From the NCBI RefSeq assembly GCF_022919175.1, contig NZ_CP095043.1, positions 1,302,001 through 1,366,000 of the forward strand: a stretch of DNA of 64,000 nucleotides. The letters are read 5' to 3'. The notes beneath the pieces are model-generated. The model saw only the letters and a list, made by a program, of their open reading frames with translations. It was not told the origin of the DNA and did not search any database. Position numbers and translations under genes: made by a program. The first letter of the stretch is position 1; the number at the start of each line of letters is the position of its first letter. Of the stretch, positions 26,222 through 34,861 are shown in pieces. Source of the stretch: Leucobacter rhizosphaerae. Its GTDB lineage: Bacteria > Actinomycetota > Actinomycetes > Actinomycetales > Microbacteriaceae.

Positions 26222-27229
26222 ATGAGCGAGTACACGGCAGACACGATCGCGCGGATCACGCTCGCCGTGCTCACCGAGCCCGGCGATCCGGTCACCGGGC
26301 AGCTCGTGCAGGCCATCGACGTCACGGAGACGTTCGCGCTGATCCGCGACCCAGGCGCAGCGATCCCGTCACAGGTCGACCCCGTAGCCGGGGTGCGGTG
26401 GCGGCAGCAGGCCGCCGCCCAGCAGAAGGACGCGCTCACCGATGAGCTGATCGGCCTGACCGAGCGCCACGGTCTGCGCATCCTCACCCCGCACCGCCCC
26501 GGCTGGCCCGCCGCCCTCGCAGACCTCGGCCACGCCGCACCGCTGGCGCTGTGGGCGAAAGGCAACCCGGAACTACTCACCGCCTCGCTCTCGTCACGGG
26601 TGACGATCACCGGCGCCCGCGCCGCCACCGGCTACGGGGTGCAGGTGACTCGTGAGTTCGCGTCGCAGCTCACCGCGTCGCCGCGCATCCTCGTCTCGGG
26701 CGGCGCCTACGGCATCGACGCCGAAGCCCACCGCGCCGCCCTCGCCGCGCGTTCGGCCTCGACGATCGCGGTGCTTGCGGGCGGCCTGGACCGGCCGTAC
26801 CCGCGAGCGCATCATGACCTGTTCCGCCGCATCACCGAGCACGGCGGCCTCCTCCTCTCCGAGGCCGCGCCGGGATACGCGCCGACGAAGGGCCGGTTCG
26901 AGGCGCGTGCGCGCGTGCTCGCCGCTCTGTCCGCTGCGACGGTGATCCCGGAGGCCGGGGCACGGTCGGGAAGCCTCCGGGTCGCGGTCGCCGCCTACGA
27001 GCTCGGCCGGCAGCTCGGCGCGATCCCCGGCCCGATCACCTCCGCGAACTCGGCCGGCTGCCACCGGCTCCTCGCCGAGGGCATCGCAGAAGTCACCACG
27101 AGCGTCGGAGATGTCGAAGGGATGCTCGACCCGACGCCAGCGGCGTACCGGCTCCCGCCGGCATATCAGCAGGCCGGCCGCCGCGCCGACCCCGACCCAG
27201 GCCGCGGCGCGGGCCGGCCCGCGCTCTGA
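26222..27229 (+). CDS. DprA/Smf-like DNA-processing protein
   Basis: A 335-residue protein with the Rossmann-like DprA domain (about 85-290): VTITGARAATGYGVQVTREFA, the ILVSGGAYGIDAEAHRAAL core, and IAVLAGGLDRPYPRAHHDLF. DprA binds incoming single-stranded DNA and loads RecA, protecting it during uptake. An ICE-borne copy next to the coupling protein and an SSB-like protein suggests a role with the transferred strand. The start ATG 26222 follows GGAGGCG and is preferred to the GTG further upstream. Confidence 0.88.
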   Translation: MSEYTADTIARITLAVLTEPGDPVTGQLVQAIDVTETFALIRDPGAAIPSQVDPVAGVRWRQQAAAQQKDALTDELIGLTERHGLRILTPHRPGWPAALADLGHAAPLALWAKGNPELLTASLSSRVTITGARAATGYGVQVTREFASQLTASPRILVSGGAYGIDAEAHRAALAARSASTIAVLAGGLDRPYPRAHHDLFRRITEHGGLLLSEAAPGYAPTKGRFEARARVLAALSAATVIPEAGARSGSLRVAVAAYELGRQLGAIPGPITSANSAGCHRLLAEGIAEVTTSVGDVEGMLDPTPAAYRLPPAYQQAGRRADPDPGRGAGRPAL

Positions 27230-27349
27230 ATCTCTGGCTCGCATCCTTGCCTCCCACGTTGCGCCGTTCCTGGCGTGTTTCTTCCGGCCCGCCGGCATTC
27301 CTTGCCTCGGGTCGTTCTCTACCTGCCCGTCTTGTGAAGGAGACCCTGT

Positions 27350-27883
27350 ATGTCGAAGCGTGATCGCTCGAAGCCCGCCAGCCCGCCTGTGGTGGTGATG
27401 GTGCGGATCGTCGTCGCCGAAGACGGCACCCTCGCCGTCACAGTCGATGGGGCGCCGTTTCTGCCGCCGGAGTTCTCCCCGCCGTGGCGGCGGGGATCGT
27501 TCCCGGCGATCGTGGACTCGATCCGCGAGCAGACCAGCTGCACGATCCGCGTCGATGTCATCGAAACCGACGGCCGGACGATGACCGACTTCTACACCCC
27601 GCGGCCGCGCCGCACCCCGCCGCCAGAGGCGCGGCCGGTGCAGCAGGCACCGCAGTCGGCGGTGTCGGTGCCGGTGGTGCCGCGTCTGGTGCAGTTCGCG
27701 GGGTCGGGGATGGTGCCGGGCGAGGATGTCGCGGTCGCGATCGTCATCGTGCACACCGAGACCGGGCCCGACGGGATCGCCAGCGCCCTGATCGATTCCC
27801 GCTACCTCGACCACGCACCCACCGGCGAAGTGATCCTCCTCGGCCGCATCTCCGCCACCGTCTGCATCGGTACACCGCAGTGA
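27350..27883 (+). CDS. Uncharacterised protein upstream of the coupling ATPase
   Basis: A 177-residue protein with no family I recognise. The N-terminal 85 residues are beta-rich (VVVMVRIVVAEDGTLAVTVDG then TIRVDVIETDGR), followed by a Pro/Arg/Gln linker and a second beta-rich part (about 110-170). The start follows AAGGAG at good spacing, and the stop overlaps the GTG start of the TraG gene (GTGA), so it is coupled to the coupling protein and probably acts with it. Confidence 0.68.
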   Translation: MSKRDRSKPASPPVVVMVRIVVAEDGTLAVTVDGAPFLPPEFSPPWRRGSFPAIVDSIREQTSCTIRVDVIETDGRTMTDFYTPRPRRTPPPEARPVQQAPQSAVSVPVVPRLVQFAGSGMVPGEDVAVAIVIVHTETGPDGIASALIDSRYLDHAPTGEVILLGRISATVCIGTPQ

Positions 27884-29712
27884 CCTCCCCGATCCGCCCG
27901 ACCGGGAGCCTCGGCGACGAACTCACTAACGCCGCCCTCGTAGGGCTCGCCACCCTCGCCATCGCCGCGGTCATCCTCCGGGCGGCGGGCAGCGTCACCG
28001 CGTTTCTCACCGGCACCCCGCAACCCGAATCCGGCCTTGGAGCGGGGGTCGGGGTGCTCCTGCACCCCGCCGACCCTGGGGCCGCGCTCGGCGTGCCGGG
28101 CCTGAACCCGGTCGTGTACTGGGTGGTCGCTGGCACCATGATCCTCGCTGTCGGGACCGCCGCGTGGTGGGGGTGGACGGCGATCCGGCAGCACGGCCGC
28201 CGGCAGGCGATGGACCCGTACCGGATCGTCGGGATCGCCACGCGCGCCGAGGTCGTGAAAGCCGGTTCCCCGCGCGCGCTCCTTGCTCGGGCGGGGAACC
28301 TGCGCCCGTCGCTCGAGAACCCTGAGCCTTCGGAGGTCGGGTACCGGCTCGGGGTGTCGCGCGGGGTCGAGGTGTGGGCGGCGGTCGAAGACTCGATCCT
28401 GCTGATCGGGCCGCCCCGCTCCGGGAAGGGCGTGCACATCGTCATCAACTCGATCCTCACCGCCCCTGGCGCGGTCGTCACCACCAGCACGCGCCCGGAT
28501 AACGTGACCGCCACGATCCGCGCGAGGGAGCAGGTGGGGCCGGTGGCGGTGTTCGATCCGCAGCACCTCGCCGATGGCATCCCCGCCGGGCTCCGCTGGT
28601 CGCCCGTTCGCGGCTGCACCGACCCCCTCACCGCGATGATCCGCGCCTCAGGGCTCGCTTCCGCCACCGGGCTCGGGAAAGGCGGCGTCGAGGGCGGCGA
28701 CTTCTGGGAAGCGAAAACAAGGGTCGCGCTCCAATGCCTGCTCCACGCCGCCGCCCTCGACCAGCGCCAGCCCGCCGAGCTATTCCGGTGGACGCTCGAC
28801 CCCGCTGCCGCAGGCGACGCCGTGTCAATCCTCGCCACCCACCCGCAAGCGGCGGGCGGATGGGCGGAGGCGTTGCAGGCGATGATCGACGCGGACCCGC
28901 GCACGAGGGATTCGATCTGGCAGGGTGTCTCGCTCGCCCTCGCCGCCCTCGCCGACCCCCGCGTGCTCGATGCCGTCACCCCGGGCCCGGACGAGGTGTT
29001 CGACCCCGAAGACTTTCTCGCGAAGAAGGGCACCCTGTACCTGCTCGCGACCGCGGCCGGTGCGAACAACAGCGCCCCGCTGGTCGCGGCGCTCATCGAA
29101 GACGTGGTCGAGGCCGCCCGCCGCCTCGCCGCACGCTCCCCAGGGGCGAGACTCGATCCGCCCCTGCTGCTCTGCCTGGACGAGGTCGCGAACCTCAGCC
29201 CGTTGCCGTCGTTGCCGACGCTCATGGCCGAAGGCGGCGGCACCGGGATCACGACCATGCCCGTGTTGCAGTCGCTCGCGCAGGCGCGGGAGCAGTGGTC
29301 GGAGAACGCGGCCTCCGCGATCTGGGACGCCGCGATCGTGAAGATCATCCTCGGCGGAGCCTCCAACTCGAAAGACCTCCAGGACCTGTCCACGCTCATC
29401 GGGGAACGCGATGAGATAACCGACTCCACCACCGTCGGCGACCACGGCTCCCGCTCCGCGCAACGCTCGATCCGCCGGGTACCGATCATGCCGCCCGACG
29501 CGATCCGACGCCTTCCGTTCGGCACCGGCCTCGTCCTGCTGCGCGCGGCACCGCCGATCGTGACCCGGCTGCGCCGGTGGACCCAACGCGCCGACGGGAA
29601 ACACCTCGCAGCCGACCGCCGCGCTGTCGAAGCACAACTCCACTACCGGCAGACGGACACCCAGCCAGGCGCGGACGATCCGTCAGGCGGGAACGGTGCA
29701 CCTGCTTCGTAG
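27880..29712 (+). CDS. VirD4/TraG-type coupling protein (T4CP)
   Basis: A 610-residue protein. Two N-terminal transmembrane segments (about 20-42 and 78-99) precede a cytoplasmic ATPase with Walker A GPPRSGKG (177-184), Walker B LLLCLDEVANL (about 428-438) and the TraG/VirD4 continuation (GITTMPVLQSLAQAREQW). T4CPs bring the relaxosome to the transfer channel and pump DNA. It starts at a GTG overlapping the previous gene and is followed by the SSB-like gene. With the VirB4-type ATPase it makes up the two main transfer motors visible here. Confidence 0.92.
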   Translation: MTSPIRPTGSLGDELTNAALVGLATLAIAAVILRAAGSVTAFLTGTPQPESGLGAGVGVLLHPADPGAALGVPGLNPVVYWVVAGTMILAVGTAAWWGWTAIRQHGRRQAMDPYRIVGIATRAEVVKAGSPRALLARAGNLRPSLENPEPSEVGYRLGVSRGVEVWAAVEDSILLIGPPRSGKGVHIVINSILTAPGAVVTTSTRPDNVTATIRAREQVGPVAVFDPQHLADGIPAGLRWSPVRGCTDPLTAMIRASGLASATGLGKGGVEGGDFWEAKTRVALQCLLHAAALDQRQPAELFRWTLDPAAAGDAVSILATHPQAAGGWAEALQAMIDADPRTRDSIWQGVSLALAALADPRVLDAVTPGPDEVFDPEDFLAKKGTLYLLATAAGANNSAPLVAALIEDVVEAARRLAARSPGARLDPPLLLCLDEVANLSPLPSLPTLMAEGGGTGITTMPVLQSLAQAREQWSENAASAIWDAAIVKIILGGASNSKDLQDLSTLIGERDEITDSTTVGDHGSRSAQRSIRRVPIMPPDAIRRLPFGTGLVLLRAAPPIVTRLRRWTQRADGKHLAADRRAVEAQLHYRQTDTQPGADDPSGGNGAPAS

Positions 29713-29753
29713 AGCCGTGATGGGCGCGGCCGTGAACGAGCAAGGACGAATCG

Positions 29754-30209
29754 ATGGACCCGCGCACCAAGACCGCTCTCCCCGGATACCTCTCCCGCAC
29801 CCCGCAGCTCAAACGACTCTCCGACGGGCTCGCGCTGTTCATCGGCCAGATCGGGCAGAAACAGTACCGAGAAGAAGCCGATGGAAGCCTGACGCTCTTG
29901 GGCGCCACGTACACGAAGCTCGTGCTGCTCGGCGAGCATGCGGAGGAAGCGTTCGCCGACTTCGCAGAGGGCGACGACGTGGTCGCCATCGGCAGTTTCA
30001 AGATGCGAAGCTACGAGCATCGCGGGCAGAAGGTCGAGGAGCGCCAGTTCCAGGCGACCAAGCTTGTCTTCGACACCACGCGCGAACGATACCGGGTCGA
30101 ACGCAGGCCGCGGCCCCGCGCGGAGGCGGCACGGGAGACTCCGCGGGCAGCGGGCGCCGTTGAGTTCCGCGCGGCTCAGCCCGGCGGTGCGCTGACGTTG
30201 GGGCGGTGA
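29754..30209 (+). CDS. Single-stranded DNA-binding-like protein (OB fold)
   Basis: A 151-residue protein. Residues about 25-110 fit an OB fold of actinobacterial element-encoded SSB-like proteins (LTLLGATYTKLVLLGEHAEEAF, VVAIGSFKMRSYEHRGQKVEERQF, ATKLVFDT). The C-terminal tail is basic and Ala/Arg-rich and lacks the acidic tip of true SSB, so partner recruitment probably differs. It would coat the transferred strand. The gene overlaps the DUF4913 gene (GTGA). Confidence 0.72.
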   Translation: MDPRTKTALPGYLSRTPQLKRLSDGLALFIGQIGQKQYREEADGSLTLLGATYTKLVLLGEHAEEAFADFAEGDDVVAIGSFKMRSYEHRGQKVEERQFQATKLVFDTTRERYRVERRPRPRAEAARETPRAAGAVEFRAAQPGGALTLGR

Positions 30210-30829
30210 GCGGCATGCACGAAACTCCCGCCGTTTCCGGCGCCGAGGACGAAGCCAGCGAGCACCTCGATCCCGAGATCGAAGACGACGACCTGTACGA
30301 CCTGGTGATGGCGCGCACTGTGCTGCCGGAGCCACCGCGGCCGATCAACTGGTATCTCCTCGCCTCCGGTGACGCTGAAGCGGAATGGCTGGCATTGAAT
30401 GAGTGGGTCGATCAGCTTCGCCGCACCTACGGGCTGCCCGCATCGGTGATTCCGCCGTTCTGGTACCGGCACCCCGAAATCGTGTGGGAGCTCTCCGCCT
30501 TGCATCTGCACTGGATCGCGAGCTACGACCCGGAGCAGGACGCTTCGGGGCCGATCGCCTGGCACACCGATTTCGCGCTCGCGCGGGAACGGCTCCGCGA
30601 GTGGGTGTCGACCTGCGGCACCCGCCTTGACCGCGACCGCCCTACCCGGCAGACCACCTGGCCGGGAGAGGAGTCCCAAGCGCCCATCGAAGACGAGCTG
30701 ATCCCGAATCAGGCTATCGATTTCGTCGGCTTCGTGGCCGCCGATGTGCAGGCGCGCCAGGACATCGAGGATGAGTTCATTCGTCTGAAGCGAGCGGCTG
30801 ATCGTGCCCGCGACGACGAGCCAGGTTGA
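30206..30829 (+). CDS. DUF4913 family protein
   Basis: A 207-residue acidic protein. The central part (about 50-145) matches DUF4913: WLALNEWVDQLRRTYGLP, then PPFWYRHPEIVWELSALHLHW. This family is common near integrase genes of actinobacterial mobile elements, with unknown function. The GTG start at 30206 overlaps the SSB-like stop; ATG 30215 is an alternative. Its 3' end overlaps the excisionase-like gene by 26 bp. Confidence 0.78.
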   Translation: MSGMHETPAVSGAEDEASEHLDPEIEDDDLYDLVMARTVLPEPPRPINWYLLASGDAEAEWLALNEWVDQLRRTYGLPASVIPPFWYRHPEIVWELSALHLHWIASYDPEQDASGPIAWHTDFALARERLREWVSTCGTRLDRDRPTRQTTWPGEESQAPIEDELIPNQAIDFVGFVAADVQARQDIEDEFIRLKRAADRARDDEPG

Positions 30830-31004
30830 GCCGCTGTGGAACTCGCGAGAAGTAGCCGAGTTCCTGAACGTCTCGCAGGCGACTTTGTCGAGGTGGCGCA
30901 GGCAGCACGAGGGGCCGCCGTTTGTCAGCGTCGGCGGGATCGCCCGCTACAACCCGCCGACCGTGCGCGCCTGGGTGCTGGAACGCGAGCGCGAGCATGG
31001 CTGA
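30804..31004 (+). CDS. xis: Excisionase-like small HTH protein
   Basis: A 66-residue protein with a MerR/excisionase-type winged helix (WNSREVAEFLNVSQATLSRWRRQ, about 12-34, then a GIARYNPPTVRAWVLERE wing). It lies directly before the integrase gene and overlaps it by 8 bp, the usual position of the recombination directionality factor. It starts at GTG 30804 inside the end of the DUF4913 gene. Confidence 0.83.
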   Translation: MPATTSQVEPLWNSREVAEFLNVSQATLSRWRRQHEGPPFVSVGGIARYNPPTVRAWVLEREREHG

Positions 31005-32196
31005 CCCGCGCCAGCACAAGATGCCGCCCATCGGGGTGAAGCTCTCCACCAGTATCGAGAGCCGCGGCAGCGGGTATCTCGCGCGCGTGCGCTGGACCGA
31101 CCCGCACACGAAGAAGCGCCCCAGCCGCTCCGCATTCGTCCCGACTCCCGAAGACGCGGAAGCGTTCTTCGCGACCATGCAGCAAGCGACCGAAACGGGA
31201 GCCGATCTGCTGGTCACGTTCGCGGACTACGTCGAATCGATCGGCGATCGCTGGCAGCGCGGCCTCGACACGACTTCCACCGTCGCTGGCTACGACGCCA
31301 GCCTCAGGCTCCGGGTCGTGCCAGCGCTCGGCCACATCAAGGTCAGCAAGATCACCACCGGGCTGATCGATCGCACCATCGACCAGTGGGAGACCGAACA
31401 CCGGCCTTCCACCATCAAGACCTCCATCGGCGTGCTGGTGCGAGTGCTGGACGTTGCCGTGCGAGACGAGGTGATCCCGTCGAACCCGGCGAAGAACCGG
31501 GCTCGACGCGCGTTCAACCACGTCCCGGCGCTCGAACCCGGTTCCATGCGCGCGTTCGCGATCCAGGACGTGGAGACGCTGAACGCTCTCGCAGCGAAAT
31601 GTGCGGAGGTGCACCAGAGCTATTCGGATCACGTCATGCTCTGCGCACTGCTCTCTGCGCGTGGCTCCGAGGTCTCAGGGCTCGAGGCGGGAGACATCGA
31701 CTGGAAGAACCGCATCGTCAAGATCGAGCGGCAGATCTACCCCGGCAAGGGAGGGCTCGTTCGCAAGCAAACCAAGGGCCGCAAGTCTCGGTACGTGCCG
31801 ATCCTCGATGAGCTCGAACCAGTGCTCGTGCGCCTGTCTGCGGGCAAGAAGCCCGAAGACCCTCTCCTGCGCGGGCCTCGGGGCGGTGTGCTCACGACCG
31901 CGACCGTCCGAGACGCGACGAACTGGGATCAGATCGTCGTCGATCTCGGCCTGCCGAACCTCACCCGGCACGGGCTCCGGCACACCGGCGCGACCTGGCT
32001 CGCCGATGCGGGGGTACCGCTCCATGTGCTGCAGCGCATCCTCGGGCACGCGTCGATCGAGACGACCAAGGGCTACCTGCATCCCGATCACCGGCAGCTG
32101 AACGAAGCAGCCCAACTCGCCAACCAGTTCCTCGCGCGACCGAAGGCCCGGCAGAACAGGAAGGAGCCGCCCCGCCGCAACGGACCCCAGCTCTAA
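30997..32196 (+). CDS. int: Tyrosine recombinase (ICE integrase)
   Basis: A 399-residue phage-type integrase. It has an N-terminal arm-binding domain (about 10-50), a SAM-like core-binding domain (about 75-165), and a catalytic domain with R222 (LLSARGSEVSGL), HGLR (H325, R328), H351 (ILGHAS) and the nucleophile Y360 (TTKGYLHP). It ends about 230 bp from the 3' end of the tRNA-Pro gene, so it probably integrates the element there. Paired 15-bp repeats in the gap could be its arm sites. Confidence 0.94.
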   Translation: MADPRQHKMPPIGVKLSTSIESRGSGYLARVRWTDPHTKKRPSRSAFVPTPEDAEAFFATMQQATETGADLLVTFADYVESIGDRWQRGLDTTSTVAGYDASLRLRVVPALGHIKVSKITTGLIDRTIDQWETEHRPSTIKTSIGVLVRVLDVAVRDEVIPSNPAKNRARRAFNHVPALEPGSMRAFAIQDVETLNALAAKCAEVHQSYSDHVMLCALLSARGSEVSGLEAGDIDWKNRIVKIERQIYPGKGGLVRKQTKGRKSRYVPILDELEPVLVRLSAGKKPEDPLLRGPRGGVLTTATVRDATNWDQIVVDLGLPNLTRHGLRHTGATWLADAGVPLHVLQRILGHASIETTKGYLHPDHRQLNEAAQLANQFLARPKARQNRKEPPRRNGPQL

Positions 32197-32252
32197 CGAA
32201 CAACCGCCGCACTCGGCTCCGAGAAGGGGGCCGAGGCCTCAACCTGCCCGGA

Positions 32253-32290
32253 TTTTGGCCCACTAGATTTCCACTTTTTGGCCCACTAGA
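32253..32290. repeat. Paired 15-bp direct repeats between int and the attachment site
   Basis: TTTTGGCCCACTAGA occurs at 32253-32267 and 32276-32290, a 23-bp period, about two helical turns. Direct repeats of this kind beside an att site are typical arm-type binding sites for integrase or excisionase; the function is inferred from position. Confidence 0.6.
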
Positions 32291-32385
32291 CCCGAACCTG
32301 ACCGACGCTCGACCGAACCTCGAAGCGACTCACGGACCTGCTCCGGGACCCGCTCCGAGCTCCGGCGAAGACCATCAGAAACGAG

Positions 32386-32425
32386 AGAAGCCCTGACGAG
32401 AAATAGCTTCTCATCAGGGCTTTTT
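32386..32425 (+). terminator. Rho-independent terminator after int
   Basis: AGAAGCCCTGACGAGAA pairs with TTCTCATCAGGGCTT with one mismatch around a short loop and runs into TTTTT on the plus strand. It also lies just past the 3' end of the minus-strand tRNA gene, so it may separate the element from host transcription in both directions. Confidence 0.8.
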
Positions 32426-32427
32426 CG

Positions 32428-32501
32428 TCGGGTTGACAGGATTTGAACCTGCGACCCCCTGACCCCCAGTCAGGTGCGCTACCAAGCTGCGCCACAACCC
32501 G
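32428..32501 (-). tRNA. tRNA-Pro (anticodon GGG), ICE attachment site
   Basis: A 74-nt cloverleaf on the minus strand. The acceptor stem is CGGGTTG with CAACCCG and discriminator A. The D arm contains GCGCAGCTTGGTAGCGC. The anticodon arm CCTGA-CTGGGGG-TCAGG puts GGG at the anticodon (32465-32467). The T arm is GCAGG-TTCAAAT-CCTGT. CCA is not encoded. Its 3' end faces the integrase gene, so the ICE uses the tRNA 3' half as attachment site and leaves the gene intact. Confidence 0.94.
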
Positions 32502-32540
32502 TTGTTTAGTTATATGGGCTGCTGGAGAGGCTAATGCCTG

Positions 32541-32582
<42 letters not shown>

Positions 32583-32740
32583 TTGTCTCTTCGAACGAAT
32601 CCCACCGAGGTGATCTCCGCCGCCGAAGCAACCCCTCCATCTTACCCACATTCCGGACACCAGAATGACCATCGCAGAAACGAGCCCAAACCGGCGCGAA
32701 CGAGCACGAACCCGCGCACGACCGCCCTAGGCTGACAGGT

Positions 32741-33100
32741 ATGAGTGACGAACTTCCCCCCTGCCCCGAGTGCGGCAGCGTCTACAGCTACGAGCTGGGC
32801 GCGCTGCTGGTCTGCCCCGAGTGCGCGCACGAGTGGGCCCCGGCAGACGCTGACACCGACGACACCAACGCAGCAGACACCGAAACCGTCACTCGCGACG
32901 CCGTCGGCAACATCCTGCACGACGGCGACGCGGTCACCATCGTCAAGGACCTGAAGGTGAAGGGCGGCGGCACGCTCAAGTCGGGCACGAAGGTCAAGAG
33001 CATCCGCCTCGTCGACGGTGTGGGCGACCACGACATCGACTGCAAGATCGACGGCTTCGGGCCGATGCAGCTGAAATCCAGCGTCGTCAAGAAGGCCTGA
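32741..33100 (+). CDS. yjdM: YjdM/PhnA-type zinc-ribbon protein
   Basis: A 119-residue cytoplasmic protein. The N-terminal zinc ribbon has CPEC and CPECAHEW (cysteines about 8, 11, 27, 30). The C-terminal beta barrel typical of the family follows ([24 protein letters not shown]-like segment, [20 protein letters not shown]). The family was once named PhnA from its position near phosphonate genes, but its role is unknown. It is the first intact host gene right of the ICE site. Confidence 0.92.
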   Translation: MSDELPPCPECGSVYSYELGALLVCPECAHEWAPADADTDDTNAADTETVTRDAVGNILHDGDAVTIVKDLKVKGGGTLKSGTKVKSIRLVDGVGDHDIDCKIDGFGPMQLKSSVVKKA

Positions 33101-33249
33101 CGGGCCGGGATCCCGCGCGGCGCACCGAGCCTGACGGGCCACGATCCCGAACCGCGAGAGCACAAAAACGGCCTCGATCCCCCACCGTCCTGCCGTCACC
33201 GGGTGAAATGCCCAGCCACCCGAGCGTCCGCGACAGATACGCTGAAATC

Positions 33250-34182
33250 ATGAGCGACCTGAGAAACCCGGGCGACGCCTGGGTCACCGCACACGACGGC
33301 GGCCGCTACTGGGGCCGCTTCGGCGCCGCCGGATTGCTCGCCTACGACCGCGCTCGCGACGCGATCCTGCTGCAGCACCGCGTCACCTGGAGCGACCACG
33401 GCGACACCTGGGGCATCCCGGGCGGCGCCCGCCACGAGGGCGAATCCGCGATCGACGCCGCCATCCGCGAGTCGCAGGAAGAGGCCGGGGTGCCCGACCA
33501 CGCCGTCACCCCCCGCTACACCCACGTGCTCGACCGGGGCGGCTGGACCTACACCACGCTCATCGCCGAGGTCACGGCCCCCTTCGAGCCCGAGATCACC
33601 GACCCCGAGAGCCACGCGCTCGCCTGGGTCCCCCTCGACGAGGTCACCAACCACACGCTCCACCCCGCCTTCGCCACGAGCTGGCAGCTGCTGCGCCCTC
33701 TGCTCGCCGGCACCCCGACCGTGGTGGTCGACGCCGCGAACGTCATCGGCAGCGTGCCGAACGGCTGGTGGAAGGATCGTCGCGCCGCGGCCGTCGGCCT
33801 CCGCGACCGCATCGACGCTCTGGTCGCGAGCGAGCGCGGGATCCGCCCCGGCTTCGTCGAGGTGCAGGAGTCGGCGGTGCCCGGCATCGATCGCGCCCAC
33901 CCGCAGTGGGTGCTGGTGGTCGAGGGTGTGGCGCGCGGGATCGGCGACGGCACGCACGTACGCGTGATCGACGCCCCCGAGCTCGGCGACGACGCCATCG
34001 TCGCGCAGGTCGCGGCGCGCGCGGCCGAGGGCGCGAACACGACCGTGATCACGAGCGACGTGGAACTCAAGACGCGCGTCATCGCGGCGGGGGCCGTGGC
34101 GACGCGCGGCGTCAAGAAGCTGCTGCGGCAGCTGCCCGATCTGCCGGCGCCGATCGCCGACTTCGCCGAGCCAACGCCGTAA
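33250..34182 (+). CDS. Nudix hydrolase fused to an NYN-type (PIN-like) domain
   Basis: A 310-residue protein. The N-terminal half (about 1-155) is a Nudix domain with its box at GGARHEGESAIDAAIRESQE (about 57-76) continuing EAG. The C-terminal half (about 158-300) looks like an NYN/PIN nuclease: VVVDAANVIGS with the first acidic residue, GDDAIVAQVAARA, and TTVITSDVELK. Nudix enzymes cleave nucleoside-diphosphate derivatives, and NYN domains usually cut RNA. Its last 71 bp overlap the antisense lysoplasmalogenase gene. The substrate is unknown. Confidence 0.82.
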   Translation: MSDLRNPGDAWVTAHDGGRYWGRFGAAGLLAYDRARDAILLQHRVTWSDHGDTWGIPGGARHEGESAIDAAIRESQEEAGVPDHAVTPRYTHVLDRGGWTYTTLIAEVTAPFEPEITDPESHALAWVPLDEVTNHTLHPAFATSWQLLRPLLAGTPTVVVDAANVIGSVPNGWWKDRRAAAVGLRDRIDALVASERGIRPGFVEVQESAVPGIDRAHPQWVLVVEGVARGIGDGTHVRVIDAPELGDDAIVAQVAARAAEGANTTVITSDVELKTRVIAAGAVATRGVKKLLRQLPDLPAPIADFAEPTP

Positions 34183-34828
34183 CCACGCCGCACACGATGA
34201 GCCCCTGCCCGAGCGTGTAGGTGAGCATCACCGCGCCGCTCGTCCAGTCGGGCATCACCTCGGCGGCGAAGATGCGGAACGCCAGGATCCCGTCGGACAC
34301 CAAAAACCAGAGCCCGCCCCACGCGATCACCGGCCCGCACCGCGAGGTCATCGCCGCGGTCGCGACGAGCAGCACCCCGTAGATCGCGACCGGGATCGTG
34401 AGCGACCCCGTGCGCGGCAGCAGCAGCGCCATGAGCATCACGTAGGCCGCCGCATAGCCGAGCGCCCACCGCGGGAACGGGCGCACCGCCACCCCGCGCG
34501 CCCGCCACAGCAGCACCATGTATCCGACGTGCGCGAGCCCGAAGCAGAGCAGCATCATGGGCAGCTCGTCCTCGAACATCGGGAAGAAGACGGCCGCCCC
34601 GTCGCCCAGCCACGACATCAGCACGGCGGCGAGCAGCAGCGCCATCGCCCCGCGCGGCCAGGGCCGGATCGACGCCGACGCCCACACCGCGGCGAGCACG
34701 AGCGCCGGCATCAGCAGCAGCTTGGTGGGCCCCGCGATCGGGTGATCCACGAACAGCGCCGCGACGTGCACGACGGACACGACCGCGTACGGCAGAAACG
34801 GGATCAGCGCGGGTCGTGCGGAGGGCAT
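34112..34828 (-). CDS. YhhN-family membrane protein (lysoplasmalogenase-like)
   Basis: A 238-residue membrane protein with about eight transmembrane helices and the YhhN/TMEM86 pattern (PTKLLLMPALVLA, LSWLGDGAAVFF-like segment with Asp, WFLVSDGILAFR). The family includes lysoplasmalogenases, which hydrolyse vinyl-ether lysolipids. The 3' end overlaps the end of the Nudix-NYN gene on the other strand. Confidence 0.86.
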   Translation of the reverse strand: MPSARPALIPFLPYAVVSVVHVAALFVDHPIAGPTKLLLMPALVLAAVWASASIRPWPRGAMALLLAAVLMSWLGDGAAVFFPMFEDELPMMLLCFGLAHVGYMVLLWRARGVAVRPFPRWALGYAAAYVMLMALLLPRTGSLTIPVAIYGVLLVATAAMTSRCGPVIAWGGLWFLVSDGILAFRIFAAEVMPDWTSGAVMLTYTLGQGLIVCGVVTALARRSRRSAPADRAAAAAAS

Positions 34829-34861
34829 GGCGGGAGTCCCGTGGACGCAGAAGAGCGCGCC

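Larger units (their letters stand above)
1..32430. mobile_element. Integrative and conjugative element, right-hand part
   Basis: A contiguous block of conjugation genes (VirB4-, VirB6- and VirD4-type proteins, a wall hydrolase, an ArdC-like protein, a prim-pol, SSB) ends at the right with excisionase-like and tyrosine-integrase genes next to the 3' end of a tRNA-Pro gene, which is the classical layout of a tRNA-site ICE. The left end and its att site are outside the window. Cargo consists of an arsenic-resistance module, two surface proteins and an antisense gene of lower G+C. No relaxase gene is recognisable here, so it is probably further left. The exact right boundary inside the tRNA 3' half is inferred, not seen. 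Confidence 0.88.

Noticed and set aside
24400..26628. Long minus-strand frame opposite the thioester adhesin gene
   Set aside because: Crosses a strong terminator and has no domain or ribosome-binding site.
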